From Mucilaginibacter sp. KACC 22063 (GTDB lineage: Bacteria; Bacteroidota; Bacteroidia; Sphingobacteriales; Sphingobacteriaceae): 64,000 nt of DNA. The position numbers and the translations under genes are program-made. Below, in pieces: positions 45,862 to 53,184 of this stretch (position 1 is the stretch's first letter; each line of letters begins with the position of its first letter). The notes under the pieces are model-generated. The model was given only the letters and a program-made list of their open reading frames with translations. It did no database searches and had not been told where the DNA came from. Location: positions 1,488,001 through 1,552,000 of the forward strand of contig NZ_CP117877.1 of the NCBI RefSeq assembly GCF_028736115.1, in the 5' to 3' direction.

Positions 45862-46656
45862 ATGTCGTACCGAAGAATTACAAATAATATATCTGCCGTT
45901 TTATTGCTGCTTATATGCAGCGTTAAAGGCTATACGCAAAAAGTTACGCTCGACTATTACTTTAACCATGAAGTGCATCAGGTAAACGGTACTGCACAAC
46001 GCTTCCATTACCTGTGGGATGAAACAGCCAATAGTGGTTTTTCTATCTGGGGTGATATTTTTAAAACACATGGGGCAATTCTGGATACCCTTACCCAGGC
46101 ACCTACTTTAAAAAATCTGCAAGGTACAGATGTATATATCATTGTTGATCCTGATACTAAAAAAGAGAACCCGAATCCAAACTACATCACTGATAAAGAC
46201 GCCGGCCAGATTGCCCAATGGGTAAAAGCTGGTGGTGTGCTGGTTTTAATGGCCAATGATAGTGCAAACGTAGAGCTGCGGCATTTTAATATGCTGGCAG
46301 GCCGCTTTGGCCTGCATTTTAATACGGATTTGCAAAACCATGTTGTAGATGATGCTCATTTTAGCGATGGTGCAATAGAGATCGACAACAATCCCATATT
46401 TAAAACTACACACAAAGTCTTTTTAAAAGATGTTTGCAGTATTGGCATCCCTGCTAAAGCTATCCCTGTTTTAAAAAGCGCAACTGGCGCAGTAATAGCA
46501 GCAACGGTTAAGTATGGCAAAGGGATAGTTTTTGCCGTTGGCGATCCGTGGCTGTATAACGAATATGTAAATGGCCGGCTGCCCGCAGGCTACGAGAATG
46601 ATAAGGCAGCAGCCGACCTTACCAAATGGCTTTTAGCACAGGTAAAGCATAAATAA
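45862..46656 (+). CDS. Secreted DUF4350/GATase-like protein, uronate locus
   Basis: Exported protein of 264 residues with signal peptide (ISAVLLLLICSVKGYTQ). The fold looks like a class I glutamine amidotransferase-like alpha/beta sandwich of the DUF4350 type: LQGTDVYIIVDPDT, then DAGQIAQWVKAGGVLVLMAND, and KGIVFAVGDPWLYNEY near the end. The catalytic Cys of true amidotransferases is not seen at the nucleophile elbow, so it is probably a binding or structural domain. In other Bacteroidota similar domains lie beside or are joined to GH88/GH105 hydrolases, which fits this locus. Function unknown. Confidence 0.7.
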   Translation: MSYRRITNNISAVLLLLICSVKGYTQKVTLDYYFNHEVHQVNGTAQRFHYLWDETANSGFSIWGDIFKTHGAILDTLTQAPTLKNLQGTDVYIIVDPDTKKENPNPNYITDKDAGQIAQWVKAGGVLVLMANDSANVELRHFNMLAGRFGLHFNTDLQNHVVDDAHFSDGAIEIDNNPIFKTTHKVFLKDVCSIGIPAKAIPVLKSATGAVIAATVKYGKGIVFAVGDPWLYNEYVNGRLPAGYENDKAAADLTKWLLAQVKHK

Positions 46657-46741
46657 TCGGCATCTGCTGATAAAGCTTAATTTAATTAACGCCAACAAAT
46701 GGCATCAGAGTCTTGTTATTGTTGTATCAATAACATGCCTC

Positions 46742-47785
46742 ATGAAAGAACTGGCCAAACGTTTTCATCAAAATCCATTACTAAAACCTGCCGACCTGCA
46801 ATCAAGTTCGCCGGGTATGCAGATCATCTGTTTGCTTAACCCGGGCGTTTTCAGGTTCGATGGTAAAACATGGCTTATTGTTCGTGTGGCCGAAAATACG
46901 GTTGCCAAGAAAGGCTCCATTTTTATCCCGGTGCTTACCGAAGAGGGTAAAACTGACATTATCGAAATACCTGAAGATCATCCGGAATTAATTAATACCG
47001 ACGCTCGGGTAGTGCGTTACCAGGGGCTTGATTATTTAACTACTTTGTCGCATTTACGCCTGCTTTGCAGTGACGATGGCGTAAAGTTTTACGAGCCAGA
47101 AGGTTATCCATCGCTGTTTGGCCGAGGCGTGCTCGAAGCATTTGGGATTGAGGATTGCCGGGTTACTTTCCTGGAAGGCAAGTATTACCTTACTTACACA
47201 GCAGTGTCTGGCAATGGCGTAACCGTGGGTTTACGCACCACTACCGATTGGAAAACGTTTGAATCGCATGGTGTTATATTCCCGCCGCATAATAAGGACT
47301 GCGCTATTTTTGAGGAGAAGATTAACGGTAAATATTATGCATTGCACCGCCCAAGCAGCGTAGATTTAGGCGGTAATTTTATCTGGATAGCTGAATCGCC
47401 GGATGGCCTGCACTGGGGGAACCATAAGTGTATTGTTAAAACCCGTAAAGATCATTGGGATTGCGCAAGGGTAGGGGCTGGTGCAGCACCAATTAAAACT
47501 GAAGAGGGTTGGCTTGAAATTTATCATGGTGCTAACTATGATCACCAGTATTGCCTCGGCGCAGTTTTAATGGACCTGAATGATCCATCGAAAATCATTG
47601 CCCGCAGCGATGCACCCATTATGGTACCTACAGAGCAATATGAAACCAGCGGCTTTTTTGGCAACGTGATATTCACCAACGGTCACGTGGTTGATGGTGA
47701 TACACTGACCATTTATTACGGTGCAGCTGATGAGTTTGTGTGTGCCGCTAAGTTTTCCATTAATGAGATATTGGCAAGCCTCTAA
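46742..47785 (+). CDS. Glycoside hydrolase family 130 (mannoside phosphorylase-like)
   Basis: Cytoplasmic five-bladed beta-propeller enzyme of 347 residues, no signal peptide. GH130 marks: LLNPGVFRFDGKTWLIVRVAE, the catalytic Asp region LEAFGIEDCRVTFLEGKYYLTYTAVS, and YALHRPSSVDLGGN, with Arg/His likely to bind phosphate, then WDCARVGAGAAPIKTEEGWLEIYHG. Family members phosphorolyse beta-mannosides (for example mannosyl-glucose or mannobiose), some hydrolyse them. With uronate genes upstream, a mannose-uronate containing oligosaccharide is one possibility. 85-base gap before it, so it may share the promoter at 45808. Confidence 0.92.
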   Translation: MKELAKRFHQNPLLKPADLQSSSPGMQIICLLNPGVFRFDGKTWLIVRVAENTVAKKGSIFIPVLTEEGKTDIIEIPEDHPELINTDARVVRYQGLDYLTTLSHLRLLCSDDGVKFYEPEGYPSLFGRGVLEAFGIEDCRVTFLEGKYYLTYTAVSGNGVTVGLRTTTDWKTFESHGVIFPPHNKDCAIFEEKINGKYYALHRPSSVDLGGNFIWIAESPDGLHWGNHKCIVKTRKDHWDCARVGAGAAPIKTEEGWLEIYHGANYDHQYCLGAVLMDLNDPSKIIARSDAPIMVPTEQYETSGFFGNVIFTNGHVVDGDTLTIYYGAADEFVCAAKFSINEILASL

Positions 47786-47840
47786 TTAATTGATATGCTT
47801 TGTGAAAAAAGTTAAATTTGATTTACCTGATCACAAAGAA

Positions 47841-47990
47841 ATGGATAAGGCATAAAAACACACCGGCAAAACCATCTGGAGAATTGTATTAGTTATACTG
47901 CTTTATTCTGCATTAACACATTTAAAAGAATTAAAGAATGGTGTTATAGATGGTTGGAATAAAGGTTTAGCAGTTAACAACAGCAAATAA
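47841..47990 (+). pseudogene. Small single-TM protein with in-frame stop at codon 5
   Basis: ATG GAT AAG GCA TAA, then the same frame stays open for 44 codons: KHTGKTIWRIVLVILLYSA, then LTHLKELKNGVIDGWNKGL and a stop at 47988. The open part is a well-formed short membrane peptide (basic flank, about 17 hydrophobic residues, amphipathic tail), so the TAA at 47853-47855 looks like a nonsense change from AAA. Alternatives: start at a non-ATG codon downstream, or chance. No named family is known to me. Confidence 0.45.
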
Positions 47991-48012
47991 TAACAGATCT
48001 AATCTATCTATC

Positions 48013-48705
48013 ATGAAAACTATCGGACTTATTGGCGGCATGTCCTGGGAAAGCACCGTGCTTTATTACCAGCTCATCAACAGGATGGTGAACTACAAAT
48101 TAGGTGCTTCACATTCGGCTAAGCTTGTTATGTATTCTGTCGACTTTGAAGAGCTGGCTAAACTACAGCGTGCAGACAGATGGGATCAGGCTGCTGATAT
48201 GATGGTGGAAGCTGCCCGTAACCTGCAAAATGCCGGTGCAGATATGGTGCTGATTTGTGCCAATACCATGCATAAGGTAGCTGTTGCGGTAGCCAGCCAT
48301 GTAACCATTCCGCTAATACACATTGGCGATGCCACTGCCGATGTTATTAAAAAGTCGGGCATTAAGAAAGTAGGATTGCTGGGCACCAGGTATACGATGG
48401 AGCAGGAGTTTCTGAAAGAAAGTATCCGCACGCATGGCCTGGAAGTAATTGTACCCGAAGACCAGGTAGATCGCGACCTGGTGCATGAAGTGATTTACAG
48501 TGAGTTAGCCAAAGGTATTATTAACGATGAATCGCGTAGGGCTTACCTGAGCATTATGGAGAAGATGGCAGCCAACGGTGCTGATGGCATTATCTTAGGA
48601 TGCACAGAAATCGGTATGCTGATTAAACCTGAGCACACACCAATCACCTTGTTTGATACCACTGTTATACATGCTGAAAAAGCCGTAAGCGAAGCTTTAG
48701 CTTAA
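48013..48705 (+). CDS. Aspartate/glutamate racemase family protein
   Basis: Cofactor-independent racemase fold of 230 residues. KTIGLIGGMSWESTVLYYQLIN is the typical N terminus of the aspartate racemase branch; the two catalytic Cys are Cys82 in ICANTMHK and Cys197 in LGCTEIGML. It would exchange L- and D-aspartate or a similar amino acid. No linked partner; the start follows the small broken membrane ORF by 22 bases. Confidence 0.93.
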   Translation: MKTIGLIGGMSWESTVLYYQLINRMVNYKLGASHSAKLVMYSVDFEELAKLQRADRWDQAADMMVEAARNLQNAGADMVLICANTMHKVAVAVASHVTIPLIHIGDATADVIKKSGIKKVGLLGTRYTMEQEFLKESIRTHGLEVIVPEDQVDRDLVHEVIYSELAKGIINDESRRAYLSIMEKMAANGADGIILGCTEIGMLIKPEHTPITLFDTTVIHAEKAVSEALA

Positions 48706-48779
48706 GGTGCAGCAGCACAATATCTGCCCGATGAATGGCTGGGAGATAAAAATGATTATATTTGGTATCGTTCCAAAAC

Positions 48780-49277
48780 ATGAAGAAATACCTGATTACT
48801 ATTGTTTTTTTTCTCACTATTAGCAAAGTTGAGGCGCAGCACATTAATTTCCCCGATATGCTGAGTTTGGTTGGAGCACCAACCGAGCAGGTAGTTCAAT
48901 TTTTAACAGTAGGTAAACGGTTTCAGTTTGTATCCAGCGACATGTCAATGGGTTATCCCATTAATAAATATCAAAACCGATGGGGCGATGATGGCTTTCG
49001 CGAGACGATAATTACTGGTATGGGGTCTGTTATTGAAGGTGGCCGCAAACTGCATGTGCTTAGTTATACTACAACGTCGCTGGCGCACATTAACGAATTA
49101 ATTGTGCAGATCAGAAAATACGGCTATCCGCTAACTTTTAAAGGCCACGACGATACCAAAAATATTCGTATTTACGAGAGCGACCTTTATAGCGTTACGG
49201 TATATCTTCCGTTTGGTAAAGGCGGTTACTATTCTGTTGAGGTGCATGAAAAGCAAGCCGTCCCGCTCGATTATTAA
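48780..49277 (+). CDS. Hypothetical secreted protein
   Basis: Unrecognised protein of 165 residues. I place the start at ATG 48780 (MKKYLITIVFFLTISKVEAQ), giving a clean signal peptide cut after EAQ; a TTG at 48762 is less likely. The mature protein is mixed alpha/beta with RWGDDGFRETIITGMG and SYTTTSLAHINELIVQIRKYGYP, no Cys and no TM. Probably periplasmic. It faces the DUF481 gene with a two-base gap and no hairpin between them. Confidence 0.7.
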   Translation: MKKYLITIVFFLTISKVEAQHINFPDMLSLVGAPTEQVVQFLTVGKRFQFVSSDMSMGYPINKYQNRWGDDGFRETIITGMGSVIEGGRKLHVLSYTTTSLAHINELIVQIRKYGYPLTFKGHDDTKNIRIYESDLYSVTVYLPFGKGGYYSVEVHEKQAVPLDY

Positions 49278-49279
49278 CA

Positions 49280-50011
49280 TCAGAAATACTTTTCGGCAGT
49301 CAACCCATAAGTAAGCAGCGTGTTTTCGGCACGCGTGCGGTTCATCCGGTTATAATTTAGCGATGTAGTAAAGCTGAGCCATTTCCTTAATTTAACTGAA
49401 AGGTTGGTTGTGGAGCGAAAAATATAGTCGTTCTTATACTGCACAGAATTTTGTATAAAATCGCTGCCGTCTATCACAACAATATCCTTTATTACAAACC
49501 TGAACAGTATGCGGAATGAATTTCTGTAGGTATGATAATTATCGCGGGTGGTATCATTCAGCATCAGGTTACTTTTATCATATAAAAAACCATCGCTGAT
49601 GTTAAACATGGCGTTCTTCTTATTTACAAGGTAATATGCTATACCTACACCGGTGAGTAACTGGTCTTTTATTTTTAAAGAATAGCTGGTGGTGTAAGTA
49701 GCCAGTCCCCAATAGTAAAAGTTAGGAAAGGTGCGGTAAAGGTCAAAGTCTAATGATGTGGTAAAATCGTTATTCGTCAGGCTGCTGTTTGACTTGCCGT
49801 AGATCCAGTTATTATTAAAATTCAGTATAGAACGCTTGTTCTTCTCGCTGAATTTTAACGCATTGTTTAACAAGTAACTGCTGCCGTCTTGTGTGCGGTT
49901 AATAGAACCTGAAGAATTAAAACCTACATAATAATGCGTGGTGTCATTAAACTGCGCATGGCAGGCAAGTACTGTGAATGTTAGAAATAAGCTTAGTATA
50001 TATTTACCCAT
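49280..50011 (-). CDS. DUF481-like outer membrane beta-barrel protein
   Basis: Exported protein of 243 residues with signal peptide (YILSLFLTFTVLACHAQ). The remainder consists of alternating strands with aromatic ends (for example FNNNWIYGKSNSSLTNNDFTTSLDFDLYRTFPNFYYWG and LSFTTSLNYNRMNRTRAENTLLTYGLTAEKYF), consistent with PF04338 DUF481, a small outer-membrane barrel. The terminal Phe agrees with BAM recognition. Role unknown; induced under salt or alkaline stress in some relatives. Confidence 0.82.
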   Translation of the reverse strand: MGKYILSLFLTFTVLACHAQFNDTTHYYVGFNSSGSINRTQDGSSYLLNNALKFSEKNKRSILNFNNNWIYGKSNSSLTNNDFTTSLDFDLYRTFPNFYYWGLATYTTSYSLKIKDQLLTGVGIAYYLVNKKNAMFNISDGFLYDKSNLMLNDTTRDNYHTYRNSFRILFRFVIKDIVVIDGSDFIQNSVQYKNDYIFRSTTNLSVKLRKWLSFTTSLNYNRMNRTRAENTLLTYGLTAEKYF

Positions 50012-50059
50012 CTGCCTAAAACAACAGCAGCCAGATAATTAGGTTTGATAAAATGTAGA

Positions 50060-50308
50060 TTACAGGCTGTACTCCTGATTATCAAAACACTGTTTGTACA
50101 GATCAATAATGGTACTTCGGGTAGTTTTTGGGCATCTTTTTATAAAGTTGATACGCGGTGTAACCTGCCTGCCTTTAGCATTGATCACCGGGAAGCCCGG
50201 ATGTTCTATGTCGAAATAATCCTTATAATTCGTCCTTGTCTCATGGCTAAGGTTCTGTACCAGGTGCCCAAATGCCACTAATCTCTTATAAAACGGGTTC
50301 ATAACCAT
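50060..50308 (-). CDS. Small basic hypothetical protein
   Basis: 82 residues, calculated basic by eye (many Lys, Arg and His), with MNPFYKRLVAFGHLVQNLSH and FDIEHPGFPVINAKGRQVTPRINFIKR. The composition is protein-like and the frame is better than the plus-strand frame over the same bases. No family recognised, no signal or TM. Start could be the first ATG or the ATG two codons later. May be cytoplasmic and nucleic-acid binding; no evidence beyond charge. Confidence 0.5.
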   Translation of the reverse strand: MVMNPFYKRLVAFGHLVQNLSHETRTNYKDYFDIEHPGFPVINAKGRQVTPRINFIKRCPKTTRSTIIDLYKQCFDNQEYSL

Positions 50309-50440
50309 CAGTTGTTAGTTAAACTGTTATTAATTAGACAATTACTTTAATAACATGTTTAAACATTCTCTCAACAAATGTTTATGAGTTTTCCACCGTC
50401 TTAAATTTATGTTTTTAAGGTAAATAGGTTTATACAATAA

Positions 50441-50737
50441 TTAAAGGTGTTGCTGGATGATTTGCATCAGCTGGTTAGCCTGCATTACACCAGATTGTCG
50501 CCAAACACTTTGCCCGTTTTTAAATAATATTAAAGTTGGCACACCCTGTATGCGGTAAGTATCTGCAACTGTAGGATTTTGGTCAATATCAATCTTTACG
50601 ATCTTCAAACGCTCGCCAGTCATTTCTTTCAATTGTTTTAGTATGGGCGGCATCATTTTACAAGGCCCGCACCACTCGGCCGAAAAATCGACCAGTACGG
50701 GCCTTGTGTCATTTATAATATCTGCAAAAGTTGCCAT
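50441..50737 (-). CDS. trxA: Thioredoxin
   Basis: Cytoplasmic thiol-disulphide carrier of 98 residues. Active site WCGPC with Cys23 and Cys26, preceded by PVLVDFSAE, and the cis-Pro loop [11 protein letters not shown] is intact. Slightly short at the N terminus compared with E. coli TrxA. Only one base separates it from the hypothetical gene upstream, so they share a message. This is likely an accessory thioredoxin; whether another copy exists cannot be told here. Confidence 0.95.
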   Translation of the reverse strand: MATFADIINDTRPVLVDFSAEWCGPCKMMPPILKQLKEMTGERLKIVKIDIDQNPTVADTYRIQGVPTLILFKNGQSVWRQSGVMQANQLMQIIQQHL

Positions 50738-50738
50738 T

Positions 50739-51260
50739 TTAAAAGGTAACGCCGTGAACGCCTAATTGCAAGCCGGTGCCGTGGATCTGGTGTACAGACT
50801 CGGCAATTGAATCATCATCTACAAACATCTTTTCGTTATCAATAGTAATGTGGTGTTCGCCCACCATAAAATCACCGCGTACACGGATCAGGTAATCTAC
50901 ATTTACATGCCCAAGTTCATTAATCACATGGCTTGATAGTCCGGCTATTGCAGCATCATCTAATTGCAGAATGTCAATTACCGGGTGCTCCGTGCCGTTT
51001 GTTACATGTATCTGTTTATCGGTGCGTACTACTTTATAATCGCTGTGGTTAAGGTCGTTATCTGCAAGTACAATGTTATGCCCGTCCACATCTTTAAGGT
51101 TGGTGTCAACAACTAACTGATGTACATCGGATGATTGGTGAACAGCGCCATAAAGGCTTTTTATTCTTAGTATTTCAACCATGTTGCCGTTTTCTTCGTA
51201 AGTAATTACAGGCTGGTCTACAATAAAGGCATTGGATCCTAATAAGAATGCGTATTTCAT
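50739..51260 (-). CDS. Hypothetical protein cotranscribed with thioredoxin
   Basis: Unrecognised protein of 173 residues, acidic, rich in Val, Asp and His, without Cys, signal peptide or TM. It looks all-beta: [42 protein letters not shown], and a C-terminal [13 protein letters not shown]. It is directly upstream of thioredoxin with one base between them. As it has no Cys it is not itself a disulphide substrate. Function unknown. Confidence 0.65.
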   Translation of the reverse strand: MKYAFLLGSNAFIVDQPVITYEENGNMVEILRIKSLYGAVHQSSDVHQLVVDTNLKDVDGHNIVLADNDLNHSDYKVVRTDKQIHVTNGTEHPVIDILQLDDAAIAGLSSHVINELGHVNVDYLIRVRGDFMVGEHHITIDNEKMFVDDDSIAESVHQIHGTGLQLGVHGVTF

Positions 51261-51451
51261 ATCATATATGTTTAAATGGTAAATACGCGATGCACTATAA
51301 ATGTTTATTTTAAAGCCAATAATTTTAAATAATTTATCGCATCTAACTCGGCAATTAAAAAATATTATAATTGATAAAATTATTTAATCTTTAAAACAAA
51401 AGCATCATTTGCAATGCTTTACCTCTACTGTGAAAGGTTGAAAATGATTTT

Positions 51452-51459
51452 TACTTTTG
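51452..51459 (+). promoter_or_regulatory. -7 promoter element of the GAF-PAS gene
   Basis: TACTTTTG, exact TAnnTTTG match, 22 bases before the ATG at 51482. Confidence 0.5.
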
Positions 51460-51481
51460 TGCAGCCTGAACTACATTTATC

Positions 51482-52624
51482 ATGACAGATCACGAAAAAA
51501 ACAGACTGGAAGCCGTTGCTCGCTTTATGGAGCTTGATGGTGATATCAATAAAGACCTTAATGATCTGGTGAACCTTGCTGCCCAGATATGTGAAACTCC
51601 CATTGCGCTTATTACATTAATAGACGAAGATATGCAGTGGTTTAAAGCCTCAACAGGGGTAGATATTTATTGCAACACGCGTGAGGCATCTCTTTGTAAG
51701 CATACCATTGAGCAGGATGATTTATTAATGATTGAAGATGCGCGGGTTGACCCACGTTTAGCCGACCATCCCTTCGTTACCGGAGAACCTTATGTGAAAT
51801 TTTATGCAGGGGTAAACCTTATTACACGCGATGGTTATAAGGCAGGTACAATTTGTGTGATCGGTACAGAACTAAAGGTGCTTACTAATGAACAAAAGAA
51901 CGCCCTCATATTGCTTGGAAAGCAGGTGATGAATTTAATGGAGCTTAACTGGAGCCTGAATACGCTTGATAACAAACATGCCGAAACTTTAAGGCAGAAA
52001 GATGTAATTGAAAATTCTGAATTGCAATTGAAGGCTGTGTTTGACAGCTCTAAAGAGCTTTTCATTCTTTTAGGGAAAAACTTTGAGTTGCTGTCATTTA
52101 ATAAAGCAGCTGAAGAAAATATATTAAAGGTTACCGGGCAATACCTTGTTGCCGGTGTAAGTTTTGCTGCCTACCTTGAAAGTGAACTGATTAAAAAAAT
52201 ACAGCGTTATTATAAAGCTGCAATAAGCGGGCGCGCTGTAAAGTCAGAGTTTTTGATACTGGAGACTCAACATGCTGACATGTGGATGGAAATATCCTTT
52301 ACACCGGTAAAAAATGCTGGTGAGATAATAGGTGTGGCGCTCAACGGCTCAGATATCTCTGCGCGAAAGCGCCACGAAGAACGTATTCATCAACAGAATG
52401 AAGCTTTACAACGTATAGCAATTATTCAATCGCATGAATTACGCAGGCCGGTGGCTTCATTGCTGGGGATGATTGGGCTTATTAAACTTGAACAGGATAA
52501 GCCTGACGAAGCAATTTCATATTTTAACATGATTGAAACTACCGTACAGGAACTTGATGATAAAATAAGAGGCATCGTTTATGATTCGGAAACTGTGCTT
52601 AATCACAATATGCACGGGCAATAA
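51482..52624 (+). CDS. GAF-PAS-DHp protein without kinase ATPase domain
   Basis: Soluble signalling protein of 380 residues. GAF at about 20-165 (DLVNLAAQICETPIALITLIDEDMQWFKASTG, then AGTICVIGTE) of the kind common in phytochrome-like kinases; PAS at about 180-300 (LKAVFDSSKELFILLGKNFELL, then SDISARKRHEE); coiled coil; H-box QSHELRRPVASLLG with His318. The chain ends 63 residues after the His, without any HATPase_c. The same plan of H-box end is seen in the protein at 33511. Either it is a phosphate acceptor for a kinase in trans or the DHp helix now only mediates dimer formation. Confidence 0.88.
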   Translation: MTDHEKNRLEAVARFMELDGDINKDLNDLVNLAAQICETPIALITLIDEDMQWFKASTGVDIYCNTREASLCKHTIEQDDLLMIEDARVDPRLADHPFVTGEPYVKFYAGVNLITRDGYKAGTICVIGTELKVLTNEQKNALILLGKQVMNLMELNWSLNTLDNKHAETLRQKDVIENSELQLKAVFDSSKELFILLGKNFELLSFNKAAEENILKVTGQYLVAGVSFAAYLESELIKKIQRYYKAAISGRAVKSEFLILETQHADMWMEISFTPVKNAGEIIGVALNGSDISARKRHEERIHQQNEALQRIAIIQSHELRRPVASLLGMIGLIKLEQDKPDEAISYFNMIETTVQELDDKIRGIVYDSETVLNHNMHGQ

Positions 52625-52633
52625 ATAGCAGAT

Positions 52634-52996
52634 TTATTTATCTAAAGTAATCTGTGAAGCTTCGGTAATCACAATTTCAGGGCGTCCTTTAAAGTCAATC
52701 ACCTTTCCGGTGATACATACTTTTTTATTTTTAAAAAGTTTTTCAGGGTCTTCGCTGAATTTTTTACGGTCATCACCTTTAATCACCAGTGTTAACAGCT
52801 CATTTGGATGAGGTGCGCCTACATTAAGCAAGGTAGTTTGTGAGTTAGAAAAGTATTTGCCGTCTGCAATTTTATCACAGATGGTTACGTTTCCATTGAG
52901 GTGTTTGGCTGCATCTTTGGCTTCTATTTTTGTCTGTGCAAATCCTTTAAAGTTTGCAGTAGCAGCAAATAAAAAAATAAACAGTAACTTTTTCAT
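52634..52996 (-). CDS. Secreted OB-fold-like small protein
   Basis: Exported protein of about 120 residues; I use the ATG at 52996 (MKKLLFIFLFAATANFKGFAQ), because the longer frame adds 44 residues that look like read-through of a non-coding region. The mature chain HLNGNVTICDKIADGKYFSN, then LTLVIKGDDRKKF, LFKNKKVCITGKVIDFKGRPEIVI fits a small OB-fold beta barrel of the type found beside secreted nucleases. Two Cys may form a disulphide. Ligand unknown. Faces the GAF-PAS gene with a gap of 9 bases. Confidence 0.78.
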   Translation of the reverse strand: MKKLLFIFLFAATANFKGFAQTKIEAKDAAKHLNGNVTICDKIADGKYFSNSQTTLLNVGAPHPNELLTLVIKGDDRKKFSEDPEKLFKNKKVCITGKVIDFKGRPEIVITEASQITLDK

Positions 52997-53184
52997 ATCA
53001 GATAAAGATATAGTAAGTTTATAAATAACTAATGAAGTAACAAACAAGTTATCTGACTTGCTAAAAAATAAACGTACCCATAGGCACAAAATTATCGTAT
53101 ATGTGTTAACTATAAACGGTAGTAGCACATGGATTACTTAGTATCAAAATTAATTTGATAACCATAGGCTTAAACTAAAATGAT

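Noticed and set aside
50045..50281. Plus-strand frame overlapping the small basic minus-strand protein
   Set aside because: Only one of the two can be real; the minus frame has more protein-like composition and no long hydrophobic noise. Both remain weak.
52997..53128. 44-residue N-terminal extension of the OB-fold-like protein
   Set aside because: The inner ATG at 52996 gives a regular signal peptide; the extension contains a second hydrophobic run from AT-rich non-coding DNA.
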